Shown here in pieces: positions 22,667 to 36,700 of a stretch of 64,000 nucleotides of DNA. Both the position numbers and the translations under genes were made by a program. The notes beneath the pieces are model-generated. The model worked only from the letters and a program-made list of their open reading frames with translations. It made no database searches and was not told the origin of the DNA. How positions within the stretch are numbered: position 1 is the stretch's first letter; each line of letters begins with the position of its first letter. This DNA comes from Phalacrocorax aristotelis (taxonomy: Eukaryota; Chordata; Aves; Suliformes; Phalacrocoracidae): the NCBI RefSeq assembly GCF_949628215.1, contig NC_134286.1, forward strand, positions 2,170,001-2,234,000, read 5' to 3'.

Positions 22667-25600
22667 GGCCTGGCCCGCGTCCCCCGAGGCCTGTGTCCCC
22701 CGGGACCCGCAACCCCTGTCCCTCTGGGGACGGGGTTGTTGGCACCTGGTGGCAGATGCCCTGCGTGGTCATGGCCCGTCACCCACTGGCACCACCAGCG
22801 CCCTCGGCTCTACCCTGGCTGCGACACATGAACCGGTGCCTGGCGCGTCTGTGGCCTCTGTCAGCCCCGTCGGGCAAAACCAGGACAAACGCGGTGTTTT
22901 GCACATTTTACACATTTCATCTCCCCCCCCCCCGCTGCTAACTCAGTGGGATAGAGGGGCCCCACACAGCACATGCAAAGGCAAAAAGGCCCAGACTCTT
23001 AACACTGTGCAGCAACGTTAAAAAGCATTAACGCTGGTGACCATAAAAGCGAAGGGTATCACGCCAACTGTCTAAGCGGGCACAATAAAGAGGAAGACAA
23101 GACTTCATTACCGGTGGGTCAAAATGAGGAGCCAGGTATCCAGACATGCAGCTCCCTTCTCCATGTCCGCTCTTACCCGGGTCAGAGCATCCCAAGCCCT
23201 CGGGGCCACCGAGCCCTGCTCCAAAAAGGACGAAGAAACACAGCATGGGCTGAACATCCCCTCTGGCACATCCATTTTCTCCGGCAATTAACGCAGCAAT
23301 CAATTTTGCATTCCTCAGCTTATTTCCACCGGACAGTTTGCACTGATACATCTCCATTAATGTGTTTTAAGCGAGTTCGAGGCGCGTTTCTCCAAGCTGT
23401 CATTTAGGGGGTGCTTTGTGCACAGTGTGGGAGTCGGCTTCTGTGGGGATGCAAAATGAGCGTGACAGCTGTGCTCTTACACGAGCTCCACGTGAACTGT
23501 GAATCACAGCAGTTTAGAAGAAAAAGGTCAAACTCAATGTTTATTCGCAAGCTATATAACATACGCAGAAAGAAACTAACCTTTTAAAATGAATGGCCAT
23601 GTGTTTACCCCCGGACTGATCTTAGATGTATTTTTAATTAAGATAGGAAATTTTATAATGAATAGAAGAAATTGTTCCTTTACGCCAGAGAATTTCTCTC
23701 TGGAGACTAGTGGAAGCGGTTGGATTGCCATAGTGAACAACCCATGCTAAGCAGGACTAAAATAAATTCCCATCCATCTTTTAAAATAAGCAAGCAGTGT
23801 TAAGGCAGGCCAGAGGCGGTGGTGTCTGCTGAATTTCTAGGCGCTATAACTTACCTTGCTAAATAAATGCCACAAAAACACTCCGTGTAACTTGACAATT
23901 AATTTTACTCATATTGGCCCATAAAATGATGAATAGGTTCTCTGCAAATGGGTAGCAAACAGCGAAAGAACAGATAAAAGTCATCATCAGATTGCATCTG
24001 CACACCCAGCACTTGCTGAAGTGTTGTCCCTTTCTTCTCTTTCGTTGCATTTGATCATCTAGCTATTACAAGACTTCACTAACGTTTTTGAATTGTACAT
24101 TTCTTGTGGGGAGAAAACAAGCAAATGATATCGTATCCTTTAGCATCGCTGAAAATGTACACTCGGTACAGACTAACACTGCTGGTGCATTAAAAGATGG
24201 CTTTTTGCAAGGAGCCCGCTACCTTTTCATCCTGTGATCTCTCTTGTTACCCCTGTTTATTTAAGCTTCTGAAGGCACACGAGAGCCTCTGTGTCTGTAC
24301 AGCTCGTTGTAATGCCCTTTGTGATCTGAAAAGCAAAATTAATTTGGTATCTGGATCGATGGCCAGTTCCAGGTGGAGAAGGCAGGGGAACCGCTTCCCT
24401 CTGAATGAGATAATTGGCAAAAGCGGTGTCACAGTTGCCGCACTGAAATTTCCTCTTCTTCCTACCTCTTGCGCAGGTTCTACCGCACATGTGTGACCAC
24501 TGGCCTGATTCTGGTACAGAAAAGCAGCAGCTCCTAATTTTGTCCTGTGGAACAGTGTGGATCAGCACATCGCATGTTTTATTAGGGTTGAAAAGGAATT
24601 AATAATTCCTCGTGCCAATAAAATAGACCGAAAACTTCAGCAAAAGACTCGGGGCGGGGAGGAAAACAAGCTGCTCCTCTAAGTCACATCTTACTTTTGC
24701 CACTAATACTTAGCTCCTTATTTCATTGACAATTCTGAAATGAAGTTCTTTAATTCCAGCTCAGATTTAAGGCTTGTGAACACTTCAGAAAAGGTAGAAG
24801 ACAAGTCCAGCACGAGACTCAGTGAATACAGACCTGCTTTCTGTGTTATTGTGCTCTAGGAACAAAAGGTTGGTTAATCATTTCACCTTTGAGAGAATTC
24901 CTGGAATCTTCAGCACTCCGTCTCAGGAATCTTATAACTCCATGGGCTCTAACTAATCTGCAGTGAAGCGTATCTAGTGCCCCGGGGATTTAATTTCTGA
25001 AGTGAAATATTTGTACTTTCTTTTTGGAAGTTCCTCTGAAAAAGACCCATCAGGATGCAATTGGAAATCTGAAATGCGTTGCATTAAATGAACGTTGCTG
25101 CTGAAGGCAGCAATTCAAGGACTATTTTGACTTCGCAGGCTCAGTATTTATTCATTGCCAGCCAAACCTTAGAAGTTATGACTGGTGGTGTTGTGTGATA
25201 TGCGAAGGTCTGATTCCCCGTCATGAGCATGCTGTGTCTGATACCCAGACTAAAGGAGGTCTTTGGGGGTGAATGCTGAGCATTCTTTGCACTGAAGGCT
25301 CCTGGACCTCCCAGCTTTGATTATTATAAGAATTCCTTTGTAGGTAATAATGCAGTATTTTAGCACTCGGAAAAATCCTTTTCCTTTCCCTCCGACCTTT
25401 CATTAAATCATTTCCCCCCCCCCCTTAGTTTTCCATTCTGAATATGCTTTACATCCTAGCAAGGTATTCACTGGTAATTCTAGCAAATATGATGCCTGAC
25501 GGAAAAGCTTACCGAGTCATAGCTAGTTGCTAGTGAGACTTAGGATGAAAGATCTAAAAACCGCCCATGTTCCACAAGCTCCAGGGCTCCTTTAAAACTG

Positions 25601-26163
25601 AAATTGCTTCAAGTACGAGAAGTATTCCCACACCGTGGAAAATAAATGACCGAATGTTTGCTGCCTACATCCCACATTCAGATTGCTATGGGATGACAGT
25701 AAGGAAAAATTCTTGTTTTCAGCTGAAACTGGAAACTACACGGGCAGTCGGCGAGGCTGAAGGCACACGGGCTGTTCCAGATGGCAAAGCTGCACAGAAG
25801 AACTATTTGGCAGGAGTAGCACAGTGACCAAACTGCCTGGAAAGAAGGCCCTGGTTAGATGGGTCGGAAATTACAGAACAGATGGGACAAGTTTGAGGAG
25901 AGCTTTAACTATATTTTGAAATTCCTGGAGAGCCGTAAGGACGGTGCGAGGACAGCGGCGATGCCAGGTTTCCCACACAAAGGCAGGCAACGCTCATCTC
26001 GAGTCGCTGGACTAAAAAAAAGTTGGATTTTGAGGAAATGTTTGCCAGGCTGTCCTTTCAGCCAGGAGAGGAAGAGGCTAGACAGGTACATACCCCAGTG
26101 ATACCAGGTTGGGGGGATGGATCCAGGCCTGGGAAGAGGGAATTAAAAATAGCAGAATATAAG

Positions 26164-26330
26164 ATCAGAGAACATTTGGAGAGAGGAAAAGGAAAGAGAA
26201 AAGAAAGAGCCAAAGTGGGAAGTGGAAGTGAGTCAGGAGGGAGGGAAGAGAGCACAAATGGGAAGAAATCTGGGCTTATAAAGGAAGGGCAGTCTCTGGA
26301 GTGGAAAAGGAGAGTTAAGGAGAGTCCGTC
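26164..26330 (+). repeat. Polypurine-rich stretch
   Basis: A run dominated by A and G (for example GGAAAAGGAAAGAGAAAAGA followed by GGAGGGAGGGAAGAGAG) produces a lysine/glutamate/arginine-rich ORF as a by-product. It is low-complexity, with no regular repeat unit. Confidence 0.6.
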
Positions 26331-29300
26331 TTAACAAAACAATGACAAGAAGCGGTGCCAAAACCATGCTTATTCTTCCATTAGAAAGTTTTGAATTGTA
26401 TTCTCTATTTTTTCTTTGCTAATTCAGCTGTCCTAGGTGAGTTAATAACCAAAAAAAAAAAGGGCGGGGGGGTGGGAAGAAAAAATATTAAAGAAATGGA
26501 AACGGAAAGCCTTTGACAAGAAAGGGGAGAAAAGAGAGATAAGAGGACTATTACAATTACAACATATTCCAATCTGAGCATGGGCGGGGAGGTTGCTGAA
26601 AGGCTTGGATAACAAGAACCTGCTGGGTTTTATTTTTTTACAGTTGGACACAGTAAATACCTGTGCACAAAACCCCCTCCAAACCAACAACCAACAACCC
26701 ATTTATCACAATTAGCAGCTGCTCTGGATTTCTAGTTCCAGCCCATAATAAAAACACTTCTTTTTTCATACTTGCATGGCAATAATAATGATGATTATGG
26801 TTATTTTAACTAGTGCCTAGCAAAGCCTCCCATCTCTTGAATTTTTGCTAGGACCTGCGAATGAGGTCTTGGAACACATTTGCTTTATTTTCTCTTATTA
26901 TATACAAAATACTGTTGTGTACACTTCAGGAGAGACCGAGGCAAGGCAACCTGGCAAACAAACTTTTATCAAACAGCACTTTGTTGGAAGCGTATGAGCT
27001 TAGATCCTCAAAAGTAAACTGTGTACACTGGAGCAGATTTTTCTGCCAGTACGTACTGGCACTGCTCCATCCACCCCGGTGGAATTCAGAGTGTTTTCTC
27101 CAGCTGAGGATCTGGTCCACCGAGAGCAAAGCAGCACTCTGTGCTGTGTATTTGGAAAGAAGCACAATGGGGAAAGCCTGCAGGGTGTCGGGAGCAGGTG
27201 CTTCCCCTGCCGGTAGATGGAACGTGCCCGCTGCTCCGCACGCACGGGTGCGCTCGCCCCGATTCCAGAGAACTTGCAGTTTGTTTGCCATTGAACCCAG
27301 CAGCAAGTCAGCAGCGGCAGAAATGATTTAATGGTAATCAACGCTAGCTAAACAAACAGGCGATACCATCAGAGGCACTGGATTACACCAGCACTCCGCT
27401 CCACACTCTGTAGTTTTGTCCACTATGTCATTAAAAAAAATTAATGGCATTTTAAGTGAAGAAATTAAACCAAGTTCAGAGATTTTCTTCTGAGTCCAGT
27501 AATGTTCGCAGTACTTCCTGTCCTCTCAGTGGGCACAGTGGTCTGTGTTCCTGGTACAGCTGGAACCGTGGTAATCTCACTGAAAAAAAAGAGAGTTGTC
27601 TTATGAAGAACGAAGACAGATTCTTGTCATCAGTACGGACAGGCCAGGATGGCTTGGCAGACAAGTTTGGCAGGCGACGGAGGTGCAGACGGACACCGTG
27701 TTTTGCTGTCCGTGCTTCTTTCTCCAGGCTGGACTCAGAATCCCCCTGCGAACCTGCCGCCCCGGACCAGAAACTCCTTGCATAGAAGTTGTCACGTAAA
27801 ATCCCACACGAACTCGCTGAATATCATCACTGGATCCACAACACTGCTGGTACAAAGCGATGATAAAGGTGCAAAAAGCCCTCCGCAGCCCGCAGTAAAC
27901 AGCCCTCGTGTTTATGGCTGCTTTAAGTGGTAAGGGATGAAGTTCAGTGCCTGGGTAATTTGCACTTTGCACAGAACATCTGTTTTACGACTCCTTCTCT
28001 CACTTATTATACGGCGCAGTCTGTGTGCAAACATGGCGTGTCCTTACCTGGAGCGGCACCTGCATCTTCACTCACCCCAGCTCACAGGTTCAACCAAGTT
28101 CATTGGATACGCAACAGCGTCTATTAGGAAAAGCTAATTAAACCCTGGGCTGTCGCTGCAGCCCCGCTGCTGACGTCCCTGTGTGCAAGGAGAAGCCACG
28201 CTTGCCCTTGTCACCCACACTGGGAGCATGGACGGCCAGAGCGCCCACCTTGCTCCCTGCCAGAGGATGCCTGTACATATCGACAGGGGATGCCCGGGAG
28301 CACCGAAAGGGAGCACGTCTCCTCTGGAGCGCGACACAGGCTGCCGATCAGCCGTGGCAAACTAATTGCGCTCCAGCTGCTTTTGAAATGAGGGGGAAAA
28401 GCGGCTGGAAGGGCCTCTTCAGAACCGGGAGGATCCTTGGAGGCTGAAGGTGCCGAGAGTCGGGAGTGTTCGGCTGCCTGGCTGCCTTCACCCAAATGCC
28501 TGGCTGCTTATATTTAGCAGCAGCTCTGGTTCCTTGCTGAACTCAGCCCCTGTAAGGAACAAATCACTTCTGCTTTCTGCTGAGCCATGAGAGTCCAGGG
28601 GCAAGCGCTGTTTGCCAGGGGACTCGTGGTGACTCGTGCCGACAGCTCTGCAGAGCCCTGGGGAGGCGCGTGCAAGAGCTCCTTGGCCTTCTGGCCGAGG
28701 GGAACGTGGCACCCTCCAGCTCTCCCTTACTGTCTTGAAAGCGGCTGGCTGCCATGGCCTCGAGCACTGCCCGGCTCCGATGCTTTCCTCACCAAAAAGC
28801 CTGGAGCAGGGAAGTCGTTGCTCGCCTCTCTCAGTCCCAGCTCTCCTGCGGCACCAGCACGAGAGGAGATGGTTGTGGGACACCTGCCCAGTCTCTCCCA
28901 CACGCCTCTACCACCTTCTGCAAGGTCTTTCTGCTCAGTTCCTCCTCGAATTATTCATCAAGGGCCCAGATAGGAATCAAATATCCCAATTCAGTCTAAT
29001 TCCAAACACTAGCTGTGTTTACCCATAAATTTGTAACTCTTCCCCCAAGCCAAGAAGCAAACAAAAAAATTAAAAACCAGACCCAAACAGGCTGAAGAAC
29101 TCTGTGCCACAACAAAACGCTGGAAACAGGCAGGCCCAAGCAAATGCCGGGGGAAACACATACAACGTGGCACCGTACCTGTTGCTCCAGAGCTAAAACA
29201 TATGGCTGAAGGAAATCATGGTCTTCCTGCAAAGAGCCTCTCCTTGCAGGAGGGAGCCCATCCTGGCCTCGCTCCCTGGTGCTGCAGCATCCCCAGGAGA

Positions 29301-32300
29301 TGCATCGGACATTTCAGCGGTGGGAAGGCTCAGGCTCTGAGGAGCTGGAGCGGCATCATTGCTCCCAAGGTAAATACACAGGCAGTTCTTCAGCTGACCT
29401 GGTGGCAGTGCCAGCAGAGCAGTCAGGTCTGCTTGCCTGGCCTGATGTGAATGCAGTCATAGTTCTAAGTAATCCGAGTAGCTGGATCCTCAGAAATGCC
29501 CAAAACAACAATGATTTAAACACATTAGGGCTGGAGGATGCTTGTCCTCGCTCTAGCGGGGAGAAAGCCAAAATGAGTTCACTACTAGCTCTATAAACTA
29601 GACTGAAAATGTTTAAAAAACCCCTATCACTGACACACTTCACTGCTGCCTTGCAAGAAGATAAAATTTGCAAGATGCTGAAGCACCAGGGTACTGTGTT
29701 TTTATCCCAAAGACAGGGGATTTGGAAGGAGTGGGTTTGCTCCCTGGGCTAGGCTGGGCAGGGGCTCGTTTCCCGCTGCATGAAACTCAGCTGCAAAGGG
29801 TCTTTGGAGAGTGGGAACGAAGCATCAGAGCCAATTTCTGAAGAACTGAGGGGAGGGGAAGGACAAAAAGGAAAGAGAGCAAGCAGAATAAATCTGAATT
29901 GTAACAAATTTATAGTCTGTATTGAAATTTCCACATTTGGAACTGATTTTTTTCCATCAGACTAAAGGCTGAGACTTTAGTTGTTGAAATACCGCTCTCT
30001 TTTTTTAACTTGCTCTAAATGTCATATCTGGACGAGCTGCAGGTGAACCATCAGCAACAGAGGCCTGATGCAATCTGAAAATATTTTCGTGTCAAGTGTG
30101 ATGTGATGCTCTTCCCTGTGTTCGTGTTGTTCCTCTCCTGCTGTGCCCGCGGTGCAGGTTTCCTACCCTCTGTCAGCTGATGCAGGTTCACTCATTTTCC
30201 CGGCTGCTTCCCATTTTCTAACTGCCACCCCCTTCACATTTAGGGAGTAAAAACCGTCTCGCTCGTGGCATCACGTTAGCACTGAAGTTGCAACTTAACG
30301 ACGTAGGTAAAGGGCTTTATTTGCATCCCCTAAGCCGTGCGTGCTGGAAGCGGACGAAGCTTCAGCACCTTTGTGAAAAACTGCTCGCCTACGATCAGCG
30401 ATTTCCCTGCTCTGCTTTAACATGGGTTTTCAATTGTTTCACTCTATTTCTCCATTGTCTTTCTTCAGAGCACTATTTCTTTCCTATCTGGCATTTTCTT
30501 CATTGTCCCCGAACAACCTCTTTTACTTGCTCTCTCCTACAATAACCCCATTCCTCATTATTGTTTCCATTCCCTTTTTTGGTTTTTTTCTCTTTATTTT
30601 TTTTTTTTTCACTTGATGGAGGCCCGAGGGCCCCTGCTCTGTGTTGGGGGTTCCTCTCCCAGCCGCAGCACTCAGCAGACACGGCGGAGCTGGAGCACCG
30701 TCTCCTTCGCATCGGATCGGTGGCAGCACCGCTGCAGAAGAGGTTCGCTGTACTCGCCGACGAGCGGTTTATATCTGCTTTGCAGGAGCATACGTAATCT
30801 ATCAAAGTGCAGAGCGGCGATGAATCAGGTCTTTGATGCAAATAAGAAGCAGCCATATGGCATGAGGCGTTTGGGAGCACTTCAGGCTAAAAAGAAAAAA
30901 TAAAAAAAAACAAACAGAAGAAGATGCAGCTGTGAAGAATACAAATATTGGCTCCTCGAGGAAACCTCCATATTGTATCCATTATTGCAATCTACTTATT
31001 TGTTCAGGGCTAATGCTCTCCATTTTGAGATTGTCAAGGATCTAGTTTCCCACCCTCAGATGAGAAGGTCTAAGTGGCGATATTCTGCGTGAGGTAGCTG
31101 CATGAGGAGCCTTTCTGCGCTGTCTGGCTGACGGAGCAGATTGCTGCGTGAGAGAACCTGCTATTAAAATGAATAAGGACCCTTTTGCGCATGAGAAAGC
31201 AGGAAAAAAAAAAAATTGGCCTCTTCCCACCTCCTGCATCTTCTCTTGCTGTGAAAAAAAAAATCTGCACTGTCTTCCTCACTGCAGCTGCTGTGAGCGC
31301 CTTGCAATGGGGGCGGCTGGAAGAGGGGAGGTTTTCCCCAGCCTTTCCGAAAGCACCTCCGCAGAAACGCGGCGTGCTTGCTTCGCCGAGTTCCCTGCAA
31401 CGGCCGTGCTCTGGAGAAGGGGCTGGCGGCTCCGGGGGCTGCGAGCGAGGCCCCGAGCGGCTGCCAGCCGCGGTCATCCGTGGGGATGGACGTGCGGCTC
31501 GTCTCTGACACTCCAGCAGCTTATTTTCTGATCATCTGTGAGAAAAGCAGAAGAAAGAAAGAAAGTGAGGTGTAAGCAGTGCAGGGAGTGGTGACGTTGC
31601 TGCGAGCGTGCACCTGGAGGCCGGCTGGGCAACGCTGCTGGTTGCCGTCACGGTCTCGCTGGCGGTGAGCTCAGGAAGAACATTTCGGCTGGCAAAAGCT
31701 GGCTGAGAATGGCCGGGTGCTCCAGCATCGGTCACTGCCTCACCTCTTCATTTACATGCTCGGAAAGTTGCTCCCTGCTTAACGGGGAAGTTACGAGCCC
31801 GAGTTCGTTAGAGGTTACCCTTCTGCTGTGATAATGAGGGCGAGATACGTCCGGCAGCGATGGAGGACCGTTTTCTGTCAGAGCTGTCAGAGAGGGCTGA
31901 TAGGCTGCTGTCTGCCAGGAGCTGATCTGGGACCCAAGTGCTCCTCTGCTATAGTGAGGGGCAAGCCAGCCAAACCCCGCAGCTAAGCATGACCCTGGCC
32001 ACCACGCAGCTACAGAGGTCCCACGTCACGGCTGGCGCAAACACCAGCCTCCGCTAAACCCGGCGAACTGAAAAGTGTTGCTTTGTGTCCCACTTACAAC
32101 TCGTTCCTTGCGATGCTGGGTAAAAATGTGAAATGCGTGAGGGAGGAGACCCGAGAGCGGATTCCCCGTAGCACAGTGTCACGGCACAGCCTGGACGACC
32201 ATAGCGTTAGCAATGGAAAGCTTGAAATGACCCTCTTTGCTCTTGTTCATCCTAAGCGTTTCAAACGGAGCTGAGGGAAAGCCCCCATAAATGAAATATT

Positions 32301-33744
32301 TGTACCTGCGAATGCTCTGGTGTGGCCGGTCACCCCAGGAGGGCCACCTGTAAGCAGAAACCCAAACCCTCCTCCCACCTGCGCGTGTGTTCTCAGTGTC
32401 TATTCCAGCCACTTTGCTAAAAGGAAAAACACAGAGCACATATTTGAGAGAACTACAGGACTCTTGTTTCGTAAAAAAAGTAAAATAAATGAAGCAATAT
32501 GGTTTTCACTTCCCCTCTCTGCAGTTACTTCAGCCTTTTGTCCCAAACTGTGCCAGCGGCACGGGGCACGCGGGCAGGGGTAAAACATGCACAAGCCTGG
32601 CCTTCTGTCACGGCGTCGCTCAATAAGGGTTGCTAATCCCCCGTCTTATTAAAGGTTCTGTGGCCGAGGCTTTAAAATCCTCCTTCTGATGGACAAAATA
32701 CTGTCGGTGCCGCTCCAGGGGAACCTGCTAGGAAAACAGACCCCGACCTCCTGTGTCTTTGGGAGACAGGGGGAGAAAATGTCTTGCCAACGCTGGGGGC
32801 TACTGGTCACGGACGGTGTAGCCACCTTTTCACCGCTGCCCTTGGATAAGTAGGTTTGTGTTTATATATAGAATATAGCAAAAACAATCCTAAAAGCCAT
32901 GAGTATTTAAATATAGATCCCTTCATCCAAAAGGAGCCCAAACTGTGTTTATGCAAGCTGGGATAGTAAAGGCGATGCTGTTCTGCGGTGTTTCTGCACT
33001 GACCTTAAAGAAAAGCCCCTGAAGTTCTACATAAAATATAAAGAAACAAACAAATCCCTCAAGTTACTATTTTCTCCGTCAGCCCCAAACCTCCTCCCGG
33101 TCCCGGTGGCCCTGGGGGAGTGCAGCACCGTTTGTATTGACAGAGTCTTTGCAGTTTGGATAAAGAGCTGGTAATTGGTGAAGATTTCGGTTTTCTAAGG
33201 AAACCAGGGGTTGAAGCATTTACGTATTTTTCTGTGTAACTGAATTAAATTTGGGATTGAAACTTCAGCTGTTGGGCTTCTCTGGTCTGAATTCTTGATT
33301 AATTCTGAGCTTTAACTTTTGATTATCACTGTTCTTGGGGTTTTTTTTGGTGGGGGGAGTGGGGTGGAGGAGGGCTTGATCAGCTTCCTTCTCTTTGCCC
33401 AGAGAATACTTCAGTTAGACAAAGCAGAGGAGATACCTCAATCAGAATTAAGAGGCTCCTTGTAGACGACGTGGCCACAGCTTTGATGTTTTGCTCCTTT
33501 CTGTCTGCCTTGATGCAGGAGGACTGTCACAGAGAAAGCTTTTCCAGCTTTGATGGCTACTACCCTCTATTTCAGCTTTTTTCCCCCTTGCAACTATCAC
33601 TTAACCCGCACAACTTCCTTCTGATTAAGAAGTCACTTCATCAACAAAATGCGCCCTCTGTGAGGGTGAAGTGTAACCAGTATCTCTTGCTACAGCACTC
33701 CTTGTTGGAGCACAGTTGTCCTAGAGGAACGTCCAGTAGAAATA

Positions 33745-33780
33745 AAATCAAAAATACATAGGGGAAAATCAAAATACATA
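33745..33780 (+). repeat. Short tandem duplication
   Basis: AAATCAAAAATACATA is followed, after four Gs, by AAAATCAAAATACATA. This is a simple local duplication of about 18-20 bp. Confidence 0.75.
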
Positions 33781-36700
33781 ATGCTGCCACAGGGTCAGCG
33801 GCCATGGAGGAGGCTGTGAGCTCAGGCACCCCTCGCTTGAAGCTGTGCGAGTTGGTGGGATCAGTGCCTTCATATTCATGTAATCTTGGTGTAATATTGA
33901 ACGCTTGCAAGGAGCTGGGGTTAGTTCACCCAAAGAACTTCCCACCACGGGAGACTGTTACCGTACTCAGAAATTTAAGTTGGGTGGATGCCGCGGCTGG
34001 ATCATTGGGGCCACTTTCTATCGCGGTCGATTCTCCTGACCTGCTACGCCACCCTTTGCCACGGGCCAGCCGGCAACGCGGAGCCCGCGCAGATGCACCA
34101 GGGACATTTACTGCCCCTCAGACCAACCCCAGATTGTAACGATTAGTTTTAGTTTTAATTGCGGTGGAAGCAAACGCCACGGTCAGCTCAGTCTTAGCAG
34201 CACAATTGAGATTCGAACAGGCTCCTGGAAGATCACAAGATAAAAGTACCCACGGCCTCGGGATGGGCAGAACTGTTCCCCAGGGCTTTGGCAACCGTTT
34301 CTTAGTGCCTCAGTTTTATTAGTTCACATCCCCAAGGCCTGTTTTTCCTACCACAGGATATGATTAACCCTGACTGGAGTCAGCGTGCTGCATCCTGAAG
34401 CAGAAAACCACCTGAACTCAGCACAGAGCCTCTGCCCGCCTCCACTCCCACACAGCGCGGGACCAAGGGGACCTCGTGCGTGGCTCGTGGCTCTTCTCCA
34501 GGGCAGGTCTCCTGGCCACCTCATCGCAGGGTCTGGACTGTGCACGCAGAGCCTCGCTGGTCTCCTTCGCCCAGGTAGGGAGCAGGGTGCTGCCCCGGGG
34601 TCAGCCTGGAGCCGGGGACCACGAGCTCTCCTGCGCAGGGTGAGGATGCTGCTCTGGGTTTGTAGGGGAGCTGCGGCGATGCCCTTCCCACCTCAGGCCC
34701 CAGAAAAGGGCGAGGAGGAACATAAAGCAGCTCTGAAGTCCTGTGAACCTCTGGCATAGTAAGTCGGGGTGATGAAGGACATGGAGGCATGTGGGAGGAG
34801 ATGCTGCTGACAGGAGCCAGAGGCTCAAGGCCAATTACGGGGAACTTCTCATTCCATTTTCCTTGAAAAATGGTGGTGAAAGGGCACTGTTGCATTTTTC
34901 AGCCCTTACTCATGTGAGCAGTGTGTGCTGGTTGCTCCAGCAGGCTTCCTGCCGTGAGTAACGTGGAAGGAGAAAAAGCCAGAGGGAAGGGTCTGTCTCG
35001 TTTCAGATGGTTACTCAGAAATAAAGCCTGAGCTGACTCCTGGGGTCGACACAATTCTTCAACAGAGTCAGGCCACACGCTCACCTTTTGCAATAACTGC
35101 TCGCAAAAGCGAGTGGCTCTCGAGTCAGCCCTGCGCAGCAGCCCCGGCGCGGGCTTGCTAGACAGAATACCCGCAGAAGCCTCCTCCTGCCTCGTGCCGA
35201 GAGCGATTCCTGAAACGGTTACGCAGGGCAACGCTGTGCCTTTTGCCCTCGGTCCCACAAGGCGTTAGCTGCGGGGTTCGTGGGGGCTGGGTGGAGCCTT
35301 GCTCGAGTTAAACTCAAGCAGAGCATCACAGAGACATGCTCCTCGCAAATAAAGGAATTTCAATGGGCTAAACCGAAAACAAACTCTGTTTAGTCTTCAG
35401 CATCCCTAGCAGAGACATGCAGCAGTGGTCCTGGGAGCGGAGTTTTCATTAATGACCAAAATAGGGTGCTTTTGCTACCTCCTCCCCTTTATTCACCCCC
35501 CCCGCCCCCAGTGAATATCCATCTGGAATATATTTATTGAACTAACAAAGGGTCCTCGCTTTGCTCCAAGAACAGCCTGGCTTCCTCTCAAGCGTAAGAA
35601 GCCTCATTGACAGGAAAGAAACAGGCACATTTCACCCTCAAGTGAAGTCTGAAAATACTCCAAATATTTGTTTGTACATGTGGCCACTCGCAGAGCTGAA
35701 ATTAATAGTTTGGGAGAAATAGGGTTGAGCTCACAATCTTGCTGACCCGTGTCCCGGGAGATGGATTTGTAACCCCGAGTGGCAGGCCAGGCTCTTCATC
35801 CCTCAGGTTTGCTTTCCATAGCATTTCTAAGCCATTTTATTGCTTACACTGATGGTATTTTAAAATCTGATGTACTTTCCTTCATTTTTGCTGCTTATTT
35901 TTTTCCCCTAGTAATCAGGTCATACCCTCCGCTGCTGTGTGTGAAGGATAAAGAGCCCAGTGCTCTCCCTCCTGCCGTATGGAAGAAGGCCCAGTTCTAA
36001 TGTCAGATCGCAGTGGAAATGGGGTAAAAATAATTGCTAAATTAGGATTCAGCGTGAGAATTAGCTCCCGCTAAGGGACCTGCAGCATCTGGGTGCACAG
36101 ACCCCTATTGCAGCTGGTGGAGGGGATTCACAGCCTGCACCGACCCCCTGCACCAAGCCCCTCCAGCCCCAAAATACGTGCCCAGGCTCCTGCGGATGGT
36201 GGCGGCAGAAAGCACCTTGCTCCAAGCAGGAAACCTCTCTTCATTGCCGGTGCTTGGGTTTAACTGGTTGCTAAACTGAAGGCTTGTTTGCTTCTCACAT
36301 CCTGCAAGTGTTTTATATGAAGATATTACATACAGAGCACGGGTGGTTACATCCCATGCGTAGTTTCTGAATTTCCCATGTTGGAATTTGGCCCCTGTAG
36401 CAGGCAAAACTGGTGTGGAGTTAAAAACCCCAAACGACAACTTGCTGTAGTATCACAAGTGTCAAAAAAGGAAATACTTTTACAGCCTGAGGTAAAAAGA
36501 CCACTGAAGGCTTGTGAACAAGACAGACATGCCACTGAGTATGAGAAATGTGACTCTATCTTCTGCAATTTATAGTGTGTTCAAGCACGTCCATGCACGT
36601 GGGGAGAAAACTCCCCCAAAACTTACCATTTCCAGAAGTAACCAGTAATTCTGACTGATCGGTTTTGGGGGTGCAGCCTAAGGGAAATCAGAAAGTGCCC

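Larger units (their letters stand above)
21050..22800 (-). promoter_or_regulatory. CpG-island promoter of FNDC3C
   Basis: A dense GC- and CpG-rich block contrasts sharply with the AT-rich intron to its left. It has no TATA box but many GC-box-like strings, an NRF1-like site and two YY1-like sites on the minus strand. These are typical of broad housekeeping-type promoters. Minus-strand orientation is inferred from the FNDC3C coding exon downstream and a usable donor at 22,266. Long proline/arginine-rich ORFs in all six frames (for example 21,330-22,265 plus) are by-products of the base composition. Divergent transcription to the right is possible, but no gene is seen there. Confidence 0.75.

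Noticed and set aside
26023..26334. 103-codon lysine/glutamate-rich ORF
   Set aside because: It comes from a polypurine tract and has no recognisable motif; opposite-strand ORFs are of similar quality.
26861..27331. 156-codon plus-strand ORF with overlapping 126- and 113-codon minus-strand ORFs
   Set aside because: Three overlapping ORFs of similar length on both strands, none with a known domain or splice context. Best seen as chance.
34385..34759. 124-codon ORFs on both strands
   Set aside because: Mirror ORFs in GC-rich sequence, with no domain.
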